Of a stretch of 64,000 nucleotides of DNA, positions 1 to 11,219 are shown piece by piece. Numbering within the stretch: the stretch's first letter is position 1; the number at the start of each line of letters is the position of its first letter. Made by a program: the position numbers and the translations under genes. Origin of the DNA: an uncultured Micrococcales bacterium (GTDB lineage Bacteria; Actinomycetota; Actinomycetes; Actinomycetales; Microbacteriaceae); contig CAIVWH010000023.1 in the NCBI GenBank assembly GCA_903909605.1, positions 1 through 64,000 on the forward strand, given 5' to 3'. The notes beneath the pieces were generated by a model. It did not search any database and was not told the origin of the DNA. It was given only the letters and a program-made list of their open reading frames with translations.

Positions 1-22
1 CTACCAACTGAGCTAAGTCCCC
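1..22 (-). tRNA. tRNA-Ala, 5' part only (runs off the window)
   Basis: Read on the minus strand, the first 22 bases of the window give the acceptor 5' strand and D-arm start of a tRNA (GGGGACTTAGCTCAGTTGGT). This matches the usual bacterial tRNA-Ala 5' half. The anticodon lies outside the window, so the isotype rests on this half plus context: DUF3566 - tRNA-Ile - tRNA-Ala is the usual order after gyrA in Actinobacteria. Confidence 0.75.
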
Positions 23-74
23 TTGCGGGTATTTCGTTATCTTCCGCTTCTTTTCAGAACCTGAAGAGGCTGCT

Positions 75-151
75 TGGTGGGCCTAGGAGGACTTGAACCT
101 CCGACCTCTTCATTATCAGTGAAGCGCTCTAACCACCTGAGCTATAGGCCC
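75..151 (-). tRNA. tRNA-Ile (anticodon GAT)
   Basis: The minus strand gives a complete cloverleaf: acceptor GGGCCTA pairing with TAGGCCC, a D-arm, an anticodon stem TTCA/TGAA with loop CTGATAA (anticodon GAT), and a T-arm with GGTTCAAGTCC. The CCA end is encoded in the genome (75-77). It lies downstream of gyrA and DUF3566, upstream of tRNA-Ala on the same strand, as in many Actinobacteria. Confidence 0.97.
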
Positions 152-219
152 AAGAGCCTTGTTAACCCTAGTCGAAACTGGGGCTTGAGGTCAAACCAGT
201 TTTCTACCCGGATGCCCGA

Positions 220-627
220 CTACTCGTTGGTAAATCCAACGCGAATGCCGCCCGAGAGGCGAGCAATCAGATTGAACAGCAACGCGCCGATTCCCGAGAG
301 CAGGGTGCCGAGAACGATGTTGAAGATTGCGATCGCGCCTGCGAACGAGAGCATGCGCGGAAGGCTGAGCCCGGCCTGAACATCGACGCTGCCGGCAGAG
401 CCGCCAACGACTGAGTTCAGAAGGCTGTTCAACGAGCCAAACAGGCCAGTGGTGTTGAGCACTACCCACAGGAATGCAAAGCCGATAATTGTTGCAATCG
501 CGCCGGCCAGAGTGACCATGAAGCCATTGCGCACTGCCGACCAGAAGTCGATGTGCACAAGTTTGAGCTTGACCTGCTTGACCGGGGTCAGGGTCTGCTT
601 TGCCTTCTTGGTGATGAAGTTACTCAT
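220..627 (-). CDS. DUF3566 family membrane protein
   Basis: A 135-residue membrane protein. A basic N-terminal segment (residues 1-28, many Lys) is followed by a first hydrophobic helix at about 35-58 and a second at about 92-118, giving the two-helix layout of DUF3566. The family nearly always follows gyrA in Actinobacteria; the M. tuberculosis counterpart is Rv0007. No biochemical function is established. The start codon overlaps the last 8 bases of gyrA, so the two are translationally coupled in one minus-strand operon (gyrB-gyrA-DUF3566). Length is typical of the core domain; the long disordered N-terminus of some relatives is absent. Confidence 0.88.
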   Translation of the reverse strand: MSNFITKKAKQTLTPVKQVKLKLVHIDFWSAVRNGFMVTLAGAIATIIGFAFLWVVLNTTGLFGSLNSLLNSVVGGSAGSVDVQAGLSLPRMLSFAGAIAIFNIVLGTLLSGIGALLFNLIARLSGGIRVGFTNE

Positions 628-3127
628 TGCTTGCTCCTACCGTTTCGTGCTGTGCATCCAGGTTTCGCTCGGTGTTTCGAGCCAGACCGAGCACGCTGTC
701 GTCTTCTTCGAATCGAGCGAAGACCACGCCCATGGTGTCGCGCCCCTTCGCAGGAACCTCGGCAACCGCAGACCGAACCACTCTACCGCTCTCGAGAACG
801 ACCAGAACTTCGTCGTCGTCGGCAACAATCAACGCACCAACCAGGTCGCCGCGCTTCTCTTCGAGCTTGGCAACCTTGATGCCCAAACCACCGCGGTTTT
901 GTGCACGGTATTGGTCGACAGATGTTCGCTTTGCGTAACCACCCTCGGTGACAACGAACACAAACGCACCGTCAACATCGTTGATCACGGATGCACTGAG
1001 CAGTTCGTCATCCTTGCGGAAGTTCATGCCCATTACGCCGGAGGTGTCGCGGCCCATTGGGCGCATGCTTTCGTTGTCGGCCTTGAAGCGAATCGACATG
1101 CCCTTGTGTGAAACAAGCAGGATGTCGTCGGTGTCGCGCACCAGCATTGCGTCGACCACTTCGTCGTCTTCGCGCAACTTGATTGCGATGATGCCGCCGC
1201 TGCGAGCTGTGTCGTATTGGGTCAACTCGGTCTTTTTGACCAGCCCCTTGCGGGTGGCCAAGACCAGGTATGGCGCCTGCTGGTAGTCCTTGATGTCGAG
1301 AACCGATGCGACCTGCTCGTCTGGCTGCAGGGCAAGCAGGTTGGCCACGTGCTGGCCCTTGGTGTCGCGGCCCGCCTCAAGCACTTCGTGTGCCTTGGCG
1401 CGGTAGACGCGTCCCTTGTTGGTGAAGAACAACAACCAGTGGTGAGTCGTGGTGACGAAGAAGTGTTCGACCACATCGTCTGCGCGCAGGCTTGCACCCT
1501 TCACGCCCTTGCCGCCGCGGTGCTGCGAGCGGTAGTTGTCGCTCTTGGTGCGCTTGATGTAGCCGCCGCGAGTCAGGGTGATCACCATCTCCTCTTCAGG
1601 GATGAGGTCTTCCTTAGTTACGTCGCCATCGAGTCCGGCAACCAGCTTCGTGCGTCGCTCGTCGCCGAACTTTTCGGTAACTTCGGCAAGTTCATCCTTG
1701 ACGATGTTTCGCTGACGCTGTGGGTCGGCCAGGATTGCCTTGTAGTCGACGATGAGCGCTTCGATTTCGGCGGCCTCGTCGATGATCTTCTGGCGCTCCA
1801 GCGCTGCAAGTTGACGCAGCTGCATCGCGAGAATGGCCTTGGCCTGTTCTTCATCGATGGTCAGCAGCTTCATCAAACCTTCGCGCGCCTCTTCGGCATT
1901 CGCGCTCTTGCGAATGAGTGCGATGACAGCGTCGAGTGCATCGAGTGCCTTGAGGTATGCGCGCAAAATGTGCGCGCGCTTTTCGGCCTGACGCAATCTG
2001 AAGTTGGTGCGACGAACGATTACATCGATCTGGTGGTTGACCCACTCGCGAATGAAGCCGTCGAGCGAAAGTGTGCGAGGCACACCATCGACAAGTGCAA
2101 GCATGTTGGCGCTGAAGTTTTCGCGAAGCTGAGTGTGCTTGTAAAGGTTTGCGAGCACGACCTTGGCAACGGCATCTTTCTTCAGCACGATTACCAAACG
2201 CTGGCCGGTGCGGCCCGAGGTCTCGTCACGGATGTCGGCGATGCCGGTGAGCTTGCCTAGCTTGACCTGCTCGGCGATCTTCTCGGCGAGGTTGTCTGGG
2301 TTCACCTGGTATGGCAGCTCGGTGACCACGAGGCAGGTGCGGCCGTGCAGTTCTTCAACGTTGACAACGGCCTGCATGGTGATTGAGCCACGACCCGTGC
2401 GATAGGCCGCCTCGATTCCGGTGCGGCCGAGAATCTCGGCTCCAGTTGGAAAGTCTGGGGCCTTGATTCGGGCCATCAGGGCCTCGAGTAGCTGCTCAGG
2501 GGTGGCCTCCGGGTTTTCGAGGTACCACTGTGCGCCAGAGGCCACCTCGCGCAGGTTGTGCGGAGGAATGTTGGTTGCCATGCCAACCGCGATGCCGATC
2601 GAACCGTTGATCAGCAGGTTCGGGATGCGACTAGGCAGGATGGTCGGCTCTTGAGTGCGGCCGTCGTAGTTGTCTTGGAAGTCGACGGTGTCTTCGTCGA
2701 TGTCGCGCACCATCTCCATGGCAAGCTGGGCCATGCGGCACTCGGTGTATCGAGGCGCGGCGGCTGGGTCGTTGCCAGGCGAACCGAAGTTGCCCTGACC
2801 GGCTACCAGCGGGTAGCGCAGGTTCCAGTCTTGAACCAAACGAACCAGGGTGTCATAGATGGCGCCATCACCGTGCGGGTGGAACTGACCCATCACGTCG
2901 CCAACCACTCGCGAGCACTTGCTGAACTGCTTGTCTGGTCGGTAGCCGCCGTCGTACATTGCGTAGATAACGCGACGGTGCACAGGCTTCAAACCATCGC
3001 GCACGTCTGGAAGCGCACGACCGACGATCACGCTCATCGCATAGTCGAGGTAGCTGCGTTGCATTTCAACCTGAAGGTCGACCTGCTCAACGTTGTCGTG
3101 TGGCTGGGTTACTTCTTCGTCTGCCAT
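620..3127 (-). CDS. gyrA: DNA gyrase subunit A
   Basis: The 835-residue breakage-reunion subunit of DNA gyrase (A2B2), which introduces negative supercoils with ATP. The catalytic tyrosine is Tyr127 in AAPRYTE. The quinolone-resistance region reads [10 protein letters not shown] (83-92): Gly88 takes the place of the usual Ser/Ala and the acidic Asp92 is kept. A GyrA-box-like QHRGGKG is followed by the beta-pinwheel C-terminal domain. The start (ATG) lies 24 bp after the gyrB stop, and the 3' end overlaps the DUF3566 gene by 8 bp. In relatives gyrBA follows recF-dciA on the right arm; here it lies about 15 kb to the left of the origin on the minus strand (see findings). Confidence 0.98.
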   Translation of the reverse strand: MADEEVTQPHDNVEQVDLQVEMQRSYLDYAMSVIVGRALPDVRDGLKPVHRRVIYAMYDGGYRPDKQFSKCSRVVGDVMGQFHPHGDGAIYDTLVRLVQDWNLRYPLVAGQGNFGSPGNDPAAAPRYTECRMAQLAMEMVRDIDEDTVDFQDNYDGRTQEPTILPSRIPNLLINGSIGIAVGMATNIPPHNLREVASGAQWYLENPEATPEQLLEALMARIKAPDFPTGAEILGRTGIEAAYRTGRGSITMQAVVNVEELHGRTCLVVTELPYQVNPDNLAEKIAEQVKLGKLTGIADIRDETSGRTGQRLVIVLKKDAVAKVVLANLYKHTQLRENFSANMLALVDGVPRTLSLDGFIREWVNHQIDVIVRRTNFRLRQAEKRAHILRAYLKALDALDAVIALIRKSANAEEAREGLMKLLTIDEEQAKAILAMQLRQLAALERQKIIDEAAEIEALIVDYKAILADPQRQRNIVKDELAEVTEKFGDERRTKLVAGLDGDVTKEDLIPEEEMVITLTRGGYIKRTKSDNYRSQHRGGKGVKGASLRADDVVEHFFVTTTHHWLLFFTNKGRVYRAKAHEVLEAGRDTKGQHVANLLALQPDEQVASVLDIKDYQQAPYLVLATRKGLVKKTELTQYDTARSGGIIAIKLREDDEVVDAMLVRDTDDILLVSHKGMSIRFKADNESMRPMGRDTSGVMGMNFRKDDELLSASVINDVDGAFVFVVTEGGYAKRTSVDQYRAQNRGGLGIKVAKLEEKRGDLVGALIVADDDEVLVVLESGRVVRSAVAEVPAKGRDTMGVVFARFEEDDSVLGLARNTERNLDAQHETVGASNE

Positions 3128-3151
3128 TTTGTTCGCCTAATTGTTTGAAAT

Positions 3152-5197
<2,046 letters not shown>

Positions 5198-5315
5198 CCC
5201 CCGATGGCGACATTCTTTGACCACGGCGCACAGGCCTCTCGCCCTTTATTTATCTGGGATGCAGGCCCCGGCGAAACCCCAAATTCCCGGTCCATTTTCA
5301 TCCCGATTTAAATGC

Positions 5316-5344
5316 AAAAACGGGCCCCTTTCGGAGCCCGTTTT
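5316..5344 (-). terminator. Terminator after rplI
   Basis: AAAACGGGC and GCCCGTTTT form a stem around a short loop, 15-40 bp beyond the rplI stop. On the minus strand it ends in a T-run. It closes the rpsF-ssb-rpsR-rplI operon and insulates gyrB. In relatives transcription would continue towards dnaB at this point. Confidence 0.85.
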
Positions 5345-5358
5345 CGACCAGAAACTGG

Positions 5359-5811
5359 TTACTTCTTGCCCTGAACCTGGAGGGTTACCTTGGCGATAAG
5401 TCCACCGGTGATGTGGACCAGCGCTAGGTGCTCTCCGCTGGTGCGGATTGGCGAAGGGATCTCGATCTTCTTCTTGTCGAGCTCACCGATGCCAGCTGCT
5501 GCAACTGCTGCTGCAACATCTGCGGTCTTGATTGCACCGAACAGACGACCACCGACGCCAGCCTTAGCCGAGAGGCGAATTGCCTTCTCTTCTAGGCGTG
5601 ACTTCAGAGTCTGTGCTTCTTCGGCGGTTGCGATAGCGCGAGCTTCGCGAGCTGACTTGATCTGCTCGACCTGCTTCTCGCCACCCTTGCTCCACAGCAC
5701 TGCGAATCCGCGAGGAAGAAGGTAGTTACGTGCGTAACCGTTCTTCACCTCAACGACGTCGCCGGCTGCGCCCAGGCCTGATACCTGGTTGGTCAGAATT
5801 AGCTTTGCCAT
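5359..5811 (-). CDS. rplI: Ribosomal protein bL9
   Basis: A 150-residue L9. The N-terminal RNA-binding domain carries the family signature ([26 protein letters not shown], seen across residues 9-35), a long connecting helix follows (about 45-80), then the C-terminal domain ([14 protein letters not shown]...). The length is normal. It is last in the rpsF-ssb-rpsR-rplI operon, 12 bp after rpsR, with a Shine-Dalgarno (AAGGAGC) before its ATG. A hairpin terminator follows at once. In most Actinobacteria dnaB is the next gene; here the link is broken. Confidence 0.97.
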   Translation of the reverse strand: MAKLILTNQVSGLGAAGDVVEVKNGYARNYLLPRGFAVLWSKGGEKQVEQIKSAREARAIATAEEAQTLKSRLEEKAIRLSAKAGVGGRLFGAIKTADVAAAVAAAGIGELDKKKIEIPSPIRTSGEHLALVHITGGLIAKVTLQVQGKK

Positions 5812-5823
5812 GATGTTTGCTCC

Positions 5824-6081
5824 TTAGCGACCTGCACCGGCGTATGGCATCAAAGCCATCTCGCGTGCGTTCTTGACGGCCTTGGCGATGAGGCGCTGCT
5901 CCTGAACAGAGACGCCGGTGATGCGACGCGAACGAATCTTGCCGCGGTCTGATACGAACTTGCGAAGGGTAGCGATGTCCTTGTAATCGATCACGCCAAC
6001 CTTGATTGCCTTCACAGGTGCGAGCTTCGCGTTCTTCGCGTTGCGCGCCGCCTTGCGACGGTCTTCTGACTTTCCAGCCAT
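5824..6081 (-). CDS. rpsR: Ribosomal protein bS18
   Basis: An 85-residue S18 that pairs with S6 on the 30S platform. The core [12 protein letters not shown] and [11 protein letters not shown] (about 32-57) is conserved, and the tail AREMALMPY is typical. No cysteine is present, so this is a zinc-ligand-free form. It lies 36 bp after ssb in the minus-strand operon, behind an AGGAGA ribosome-binding site. Confidence 0.96.
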   Translation of the reverse strand: MAGKSEDRRKAARNAKNAKLAPVKAIKVGVIDYKDIATLRKFVSDRGKIRSRRITGVSVQEQRLIAKAVKNAREMALMPYAGAGR

Positions 6082-6117
6082 GATTTTCTCCTAAAAAAGA
6101 ATGTGTAAAAACTGCGT

Positions 6118-6609
6118 TTAGAAAGGGGTGTCGTCTGCGCCAGCGCCAGTGCCTGGGTTAGCCCAGCCTGCGTCCGACACCGACTTCTTTGGAGCATCGC
6201 CCCATTGGTCGCCGCCACCGGCAACTGCTGCTCCACCTTCGCGAGCGCGACGGGTGACAACTGCGGTTGCGCTGCGAAGCGAAGCGCCGATCTCTTCGAT
6301 CTCGAGCTCGAGCGATGCCCGAGCCTCACCAGATGCGGTCTGGTATGCGCTTGGAGCCTTAAGACGACCGGTAACGACTACACGAGTGCCCTTGGTGAGC
6401 GACTGTGCAACGTTCTCGGCAACCTCACGCCATGCGGTGCAGCGAACCCATACGGTTTCGCCGTCTTCCCATGCGTTGGTGGTGCGGTTGTAAGTGCGTG
6501 GAGTCGAACCGACGTTCACGCTGACAACTGCAACACCGCCCTGGGTGTAACGCAACTCTGGGTCGGCACCTAGGTTGCCAACGACGGTTACGTTTACTTC
6601 GCCGGCCAT
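6118..6609 (-). CDS. ssb: Single-stranded DNA-binding protein
   Basis: A 163-residue SSB. The N-terminal OB fold (residues 1-110) starts VNVTVVGNLGADPELRYTQGG and contains the WVRCTAW and VVVTGRLK strands. A glycine-rich linker follows, and the acidic tip is DDTPF, the tail that recruits partner proteins. It binds ssDNA at forks and repair sites. The gene is translationally close to rpsF (2-bp gap) and sits in the conserved rpsF-ssb-rpsR-rplI operon. Confidence 0.97.
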   Translation of the reverse strand: MAGEVNVTVVGNLGADPELRYTQGGVAVVSVNVGSTPRTYNRTTNAWEDGETVWVRCTAWREVAENVAQSLTKGTRVVVTGRLKAPSAYQTASGEARASLELEIEEIGASLRSATAVVTRRAREGGAAVAGGGDQWGDAPKKSVSDAGWANPGTGAGADDTPF

Positions 6610-6611
6610 GG

Positions 6612-6998
6612 TTACTTAGCTACCTTTGGGCGTGGCGCGCGAGCGGTCTTCTTCTCTGCGAACTCGTCCTTGGTGATCTGTGGGATCGAAGCAGATTCGA
6701 TTTCGAAGGCGACGTCTTCTGCACGCAGCACCTTGGTGCGCATTACTGCTTCAGAAATTCGCAACTGACGGTCGAGTTCGATTACGTCTGCAGCGTTTGC
6801 GGTCATGTTAACGACGGCGTAAATGCCTTCGCTCTTCTTGTTGATTTCGTATGCCAAACGACGACGGCCCCAGATGTCAACCTTCTCAATGGTGCCCTGA
6901 CCATTGCGAATCACGTTGAGGAACTTGTCGAGGCTTGGAGCGACGGTACGTTCTTCAACCGATGGGTCGAGAATTACCATGAGCTCATATTTGTGCAT
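6612..6998 (-). CDS. rpsF: Ribosomal protein bS6
   Basis: A 128-residue S6 of the 30S platform, partner of S18. It begins [16 protein letters not shown] and contains [16 protein letters not shown] (about 38-53), both family hallmarks. An extended basic C-terminus ([11 protein letters not shown]) exceeds the roughly 95-residue core, as in other Micrococcales. It is the first gene of the operon and has a very strong Shine-Dalgarno (AAGGAGGTGGG) 8 bp before the ATG. Confidence 0.96.
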   Translation of the reverse strand: MHKYELMVILDPSVEERTVAPSLDKFLNVIRNGQGTIEKVDIWGRRRLAYEINKKSEGIYAVVNMTANAADVIELDRQLRISEAVMRTKVLRAEDVAFEIESASIPQITKDEFAEKKTARAPRPKVAK

Positions 6999-7024
6999 GA
7001 TTCACCCACCTCCTTCGGACTAAA

Positions 7025-7045
7025 CGGCCATGGACTTTCCATAGC
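7025..7045 (-). promoter_or_regulatory. Hairpin in the rpsF leader
   Basis: ATGGA-CTT-TCCAT with flanking pairs (one mismatch) forms a small stem about 10 bp upstream of the rpsF Shine-Dalgarno; CCG follows the stem on the minus strand. Many bacteria have an S6:S18-binding hairpin at this place that controls the operon. The match here is only suggestive. Confidence 0.3.
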
Positions 7046-7089
7046 AGGAGGGTTATTTGCACGTGCCCAAGAAGGGCAACCTCACGAGT

Positions 7090-8508
7090 TTACCTGCTGG
7101 CCCACCAGGCAAGCAAGCGTTCTTTGGCTACCTCTGGGCCTAGTGGGCCTTCTTCGAGGCGCAACTCGAGCAGCCAGTCATAAGCCTCGCCAACCTCTCG
7201 CGACGGCTTCAACCCCAGGATGCTCATGATCTGTTCGCCGTCTAGGTCGGGGCGAATCGCTCCAAGCTCTTCCTGCTCTGCAATGACCTTGATGCGAGCC
7301 TCCAGGTCGTCATAGGCGTGAGCAAGGCGGTCGGCCTTTTTCTGGTTGCGGGTGGTCACGTCGGCGCGAGTCAGCGCGTGCAAACGCTCGAGTTGATCGC
7401 CGGCGTCACGCACGTAGCGGCGCACCGCTGAGTCTGTCCACGAATCGTTCTGGCCATAACCGAAAAAGCGCAGGTGCTCCGAGATCAGCAGGCGAACGGC
7501 CTTGATGGTGTCGTTGTCGAAGTGCAGTGCCTGCATGCGATCGCGGGTGATTTTCGCACCCACCTTGTCGTGCTGAAAGAAGGTGACGACGCCGCCTTCC
7601 ATTTGGCGGGTTTTGGGCTTGCCAACATCGTGCATCAGCGCGGCAAGGCGCAAGATGAAGTCGTTCTCGAGCCCGTAGTCGCGCCCATAGTCGATGGCCT
7701 GCTCTAGAACCCGGATGCTGTGCTCGTAGACATCCTTGTGATGGTGGTGTTCGTCTACCTCGAGCTTCAGGGCGGGCACCTCGGGCAGCACGATTGCCGC
7801 GATGCCCGAATCGACCAGAGCCTCGATGCCTAGGCGCGGCTGGCTGCCCATCAGCAGCTTGACCAGCTCGTCGCGCACGCGTTCGGCAGAGATGATCTCG
7901 ATTCGGCCGGCCATGGCAACCATCGCCTCGAAGGTGGCCGGCTCGATCTCGAATCCAAGTTGCGATGTGAAACGGGCCGCACGCATCATGCGCAACGGGT
8001 CGTCGCTGAATGAGTCCTCGGGCTTACCCGGCGTGCGCAGCACCCCCGCTAGCAGGTCTTTCAGTCCATCGAATGGGTCAACAAAGACCTTCTCCGGAAG
8101 GCGAAGCGCCATAGCGTTCACGGTGAAGTCGCGACGCAGCAGGTCTTCGGTCAGGTCCTTGCCGAACCGAACTTCCGGCTTCCGGCTGTCGCGGTCATAT
8201 TTATCTGCGCGGTATGTGGTGATCTCGATCTGCTCGTCGCCCACGCGTGCCCCGATGGTGCCAAATTCGCGACCGATGTCCCAGTGGGCATTCACCATCG
8301 GCTTGACGATGGTCAAAATCTCGTCAGGTGTGGCCGTGGTGGTGAAGTCGAGATCGGGCGAACGCCGACCGAGAAAGGCATCGCGCACCGGGCCGCCGAC
8401 CAGCGCGAGTTCGTGACCCGCATCCTTGAAACGCTGGCCAAGTTGCGCAAACAGAGGCGAATCGGTGAGTTTTTCGAGATTCGCCAGTGCCTGCGCCACT
8501 GATTGCAT
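7090..8508 (-). CDS. CCA-adding tRNA nucleotidyltransferase / poly(A) polymerase family
   Basis: A 472-residue class II nucleotidyltransferase that builds or repairs the 3' CCA of tRNAs. The head domain has the NT signature GGPVRDAFLGR followed by DLDF (about 38-56, metal-binding Asp pair) and an RRDFTVNAMALR segment (about 148-159). The tail has an HD domain (LAALMHDVGKPKTR, about 287-300). The start follows a GGAGG ribosome-binding site. Its position between rpsF and a divergent Nudix/DUF6049/murJ cluster is the usual actinobacterial order. It could be named cca or pcnA; the sequence alone does not separate CCA-adding from poly(A) activity, but one tRNA enzyme is essential. Confidence 0.93.
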   Translation of the reverse strand: MQSVAQALANLEKLTDSPLFAQLGQRFKDAGHELALVGGPVRDAFLGRRSPDLDFTTTATPDEILTIVKPMVNAHWDIGREFGTIGARVGDEQIEITTYRADKYDRDSRKPEVRFGKDLTEDLLRRDFTVNAMALRLPEKVFVDPFDGLKDLLAGVLRTPGKPEDSFSDDPLRMMRAARFTSQLGFEIEPATFEAMVAMAGRIEIISAERVRDELVKLLMGSQPRLGIEALVDSGIAAIVLPEVPALKLEVDEHHHHKDVYEHSIRVLEQAIDYGRDYGLENDFILRLAALMHDVGKPKTRQMEGGVVTFFQHDKVGAKITRDRMQALHFDNDTIKAVRLLISEHLRFFGYGQNDSWTDSAVRRYVRDAGDQLERLHALTRADVTTRNQKKADRLAHAYDDLEARIKVIAEQEELGAIRPDLDGEQIMSILGLKPSREVGEAYDWLLELRLEEGPLGPEVAKERLLAWWASR

Positions 8509-8561
8509 GCCTCCATCGTGCCACAGGGCCCTTCACGGATGCCCGTTCTACACTTGCGAGT

Positions 8562-9026
8562 ATGACTCAGGGCGGCCAAGGCAAACATCGACCACGCGTG
8601 GTCGAAACCTCGGCTGGCGGCTTCGTGATGAACGCCGAAAATCCGAAACTCGTTGCCCTGATCGGTCGACTCACTCGCGGCGGTCGCCTCGAGTGGTGCA
8701 TTCCAAAGGGGCACCCAGAGGGCGACGAAAACTACGAACAAGCTGCCATTCGCGAAGTCGAAGAGGAAACCGGTCTCAAGGCTGAAATCATCGAATCGCT
8801 AGGTCAAATTACCTACGAGTTCACCGTTCCCGATCGCACGATTGAAAAAACCGTGCACCACTTTCTTATGCGTCAAACCGGGGGCTCGCTGACCGTCGAG
8901 AACGACCCAGATCACGAAGCAGTCGAGGCACGCTGGGTTCACATCGACGAACTCGAAAATAAATTGACCCACCAGAACGAGCGCAAACTCGCAGTGAAAC
9001 TAATCGACTGGTTGGCCACCAGGTGA
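8562..9026 (+). CDS. Nudix hydrolase (MutT-like)
   Basis: A 154-residue Nudix hydrolase, predicted to cleave nucleoside diphosphate-X compounds in the cytoplasm. The Nudix box is complete: GHPEGDE then NYEQAAI then REVEEETGL (about 46-68). The ATG at 8562 is chosen because -10-like TACACT (8549-8554) lies 7 nt before it, a leaderless layout shared by many genes here; a reading frame open further upstream has no conserved residues. It is divergent from the CCA enzyme and overlaps the next gene by 4 bp (GTGA). Confidence 0.93.
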   Translation: MTQGGQGKHRPRVVETSAGGFVMNAENPKLVALIGRLTRGGRLEWCIPKGHPEGDENYEQAAIREVEEETGLKAEIIESLGQITYEFTVPDRTIEKTVHHFLMRQTGGSLTVENDPDHEAVEARWVHIDELENKLTHQNERKLAVKLIDWLATR

Positions 9027-9553
9027 AACGCGTCGCCACCTTCGCAGTCGCAGTGTTCATGATTCTCACCGGCGCGACCGCTTCGTTCGCCTCAAATCCA
9101 CCGGCAAAAATAACCGCTGCCCACGCCTCGGCGCCACAAGATATTCCGAGCGTTCACATTCTCGCTGGCAGCGACATCAACTTGCTCTCGTCATCGTCTG
9201 CCATCCCGATTCGAATTCAAAACGACTTCGACATGGATGTTCGTGTGCAAGTTCACGCAATCGCCGAGAACGGACGCATCTCGGTGCCGGAAGCAATCGA
9301 AGTCACCGTTCCGGCGCAGACCGCAATCACCGCAAAACTTCCGGTGCAGGCAACCGGAGTTGGAAATGTAGATTTGCAAGTTTGGTTAGAGACTTTTTCT
9401 GGATTGAACCTCAACAGCAAGGCAACTTTGCACATCAACGTAAACCCTGGTGCCGAGACCGTGATTCTCATCGGGTTCACAGCAACCGTGGCAATTCTTC
9501 TCACGTTCGGCGTGATTCGCACGCTGCGTAAACGACGGGGAGCTGCAGCTTGA
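9023..9553 (+). CDS. Short secreted membrane-anchored protein, DUF6049-like remnant
   Basis: A 176-residue protein with an N-terminal signal peptide (hydrophobic 6-24), an extracytoplasmic beta-rich domain (about 40-140: IPIRIQNDFDMDVRVQVHA, VPAQTAITAKLPVQA) and a C-terminal transmembrane helix (about 145-168) with a basic RKRRG stop-transfer tail. In Actinobacteria the gene between this Nudix gene and murJ encodes a much larger (about 600-800 aa) DUF6049 protein; this one keeps only what looks like its last Ig-like domain and anchor. Starts GTG, overlapping the Nudix stop; its stop overlaps the murJ start. Function unknown; assignment rests on synteny and topology. Confidence 0.75.
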   Translation: MKRVATFAVAVFMILTGATASFASNPPAKITAAHASAPQDIPSVHILAGSDINLLSSSSAIPIRIQNDFDMDVRVQVHAIAENGRISVPEAIEVTVPAQTAITAKLPVQATGVGNVDLQVWLETFSGLNLNSKATLHINVNPGAETVILIGFTATVAILLTFGVIRTLRKRRGAAA

Positions 9554-11175
9554 GCATCCTGCGTTCATCGCTTCTGATGGCCTCGGGCACCGTGATTTCG
9601 CGAGTGCTCGGATTTGCGCGTTCCGTGCTTCTTGCCGTTGCCATCGGTGTCACCACGAACGCGGCAGACGCATTCGGGGTCGCCAATCAGCTGCCCAACA
9701 ACGTCTACGTGATCATCGTCGGCGGTGTGCTGCAGGCGGTTCTAGTGCCCCAGATCGTCAAGGCTCGCAGTCACGAGGATGGCGGCAAGGGCTACGTCGA
9801 TCGTCTACTCACGTTCTTGCTGACCGTGTTTCTCATCGTCACGGTGGTGGCGACCTTCGCAGCTCCGGTTTTGGTTCGCGTCTACACCAGTGGATGGAGT
9901 AACAACCAGTTGGCCCTGGCAACGGCCTTCGCATACTGGTGCCTGCCGCAGCTTTTCTTCTACGGGCTCTACTCACTTCTCGGTGAGGTGCTAAACGCAC
10001 GCAGTGCTTTCGGCCCATACACCTGGGCCCCCGTTCTGAACAACGTCGTTGCGCTTGGTGGCCTGGTTGCCTACATCGTGATGTTCGGCGCAGACCCAAC
10101 CGACAAGCAGGGAATTGCGAACTGGACGGAGTCTCAAATCGCGTGGCTGTCTGGAAGCGCAACCGTTGGTGTTGCGGCCCAAGCACTGATTCTGTTTTTC
10201 GCGTGGAAGCGCATCGGCCTCGTGCTTCACCTTAATTTCAAGTGGCGCGGCTTCGGTCTCGGTCCTGCACTGCGTGCCGCATCCTGGACTCTCGGAATGG
10301 TTATCGTCACGCAAATCGGTGGGCTCGTTCAAAGTATTGTCGCCTCGGGTGCAACCAGCGGTCGTGCAAACGGAGTCGCGATTGCGTCGGTTGCCGCCGC
10401 GTCAATCGGTTGGTTGATCTTCATGCTTCCGCACAGCGTTGCAACCGTTTCAATTGCGACTGCCTACTTCACCAAGATGTCTCAGCACGTGCACGAAAAT
10501 CGCATCGACCTTCTCAAAAAAGATTTGTCGGCCGGTCTTCGCACCATCGCACTAATCGCGGCAATTGCATCCTCGATTTTGATTGTGCTTGCCTACCCAA
10601 TCTCACGCGTGTTCGTCGGGGAATACGGCGGAAACATCGCACTCGGAAATGTTTTGATTGCGCTGATGATCGGGTTGCTGCCATTCAGTTTTGTTTACAT
10701 GATGCAGCGCGCGTTTTACGCTCTCGAGAACACCCGCACTCCGTTTATCTTTACCTGCGTTCAAATCGCTCTGCACATGTGCGGCTCAATCACAATCGCA
10801 TTTACCGTGCCGCATGCATACATCGTTGTTGCACTTTCCGCACTGACCTCGTTCACCGTCACAGTCCAGGCCGCAACCGCCTACGGGATGCTTCGTCGGC
10901 GCATCGGATCGCTGTTCCGTGAGCACATCCTGGCTTCTATGTTTCGCTTCGTGTTGGCGGCCCTGGGTGCCGGAGTGGTCGGATATTTCACCCTCCAGCT
11001 GATCGGCGGCACCTCAAATGGGGCGTTCGCCCTGAAATCCATAGTTTCTTCGTTAATCGTCGACGCCATCGTCGGCCTTGTAATGGGCGGGGTTTACCTG
11101 ATTTTGCTTCGCCTAATGAAGGTCGCCGAGGCCGAATCTGCGATTCGTGCAGCCAGGGGAATACTGCGCAAATAA
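9550..11175 (+). CDS. murJ: Lipid II flippase MurJ
   Basis: A 541-residue polytopic membrane protein of the MviN/MurJ (MOP) family that flips lipid II across the membrane for peptidoglycan synthesis. It starts LRSSLLMASGTVISRVLGFARS, a typical MurJ first helix; VANQLPNNVYVIIVGGVLQAVLVPQIV (split across TM2) and the FYALENTRTPF segment (about 395) are family hallmarks. About 14 helices can be traced. The kinase-like C-terminal extension of the mycobacterial homologue is absent. The TTG start overlaps the previous stop (TTGA), so it is coupled to the DUF6049-like gene. Confidence 0.95.
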   Translation: MSILRSSLLMASGTVISRVLGFARSVLLAVAIGVTTNAADAFGVANQLPNNVYVIIVGGVLQAVLVPQIVKARSHEDGGKGYVDRLLTFLLTVFLIVTVVATFAAPVLVRVYTSGWSNNQLALATAFAYWCLPQLFFYGLYSLLGEVLNARSAFGPYTWAPVLNNVVALGGLVAYIVMFGADPTDKQGIANWTESQIAWLSGSATVGVAAQALILFFAWKRIGLVLHLNFKWRGFGLGPALRAASWTLGMVIVTQIGGLVQSIVASGATSGRANGVAIASVAAASIGWLIFMLPHSVATVSIATAYFTKMSQHVHENRIDLLKKDLSAGLRTIALIAAIASSILIVLAYPISRVFVGEYGGNIALGNVLIALMIGLLPFSFVYMMQRAFYALENTRTPFIFTCVQIALHMCGSITIAFTVPHAYIVVALSALTSFTVTVQAATAYGMLRRRIGSLFREHILASMFRFVLAALGAGVVGYFTLQLIGGTSNGAFALKSIVSSLIVDAIVGLVMGGVYLILLRLMKVAEAESAIRAARGILRK

Positions 11176-11219
11176 AATTTGATTCATATTGCGGGCCATT
11201 AGCCCTTCTAGGAGTCAAC

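Noticed and set aside
1217-2260. Long open frame (347 codons) on the plus strand opposite gyrA
   Set aside because: It is antisense to a certain gyrA with GC-biased third positions; the product is low-complexity and has no start context.
7025-7045. S6:S18-binding riboregulator before rpsF
   Set aside because: The stem has a mismatch and the CCG placement is only approximate; kept as a low-confidence feature, not as a finding.
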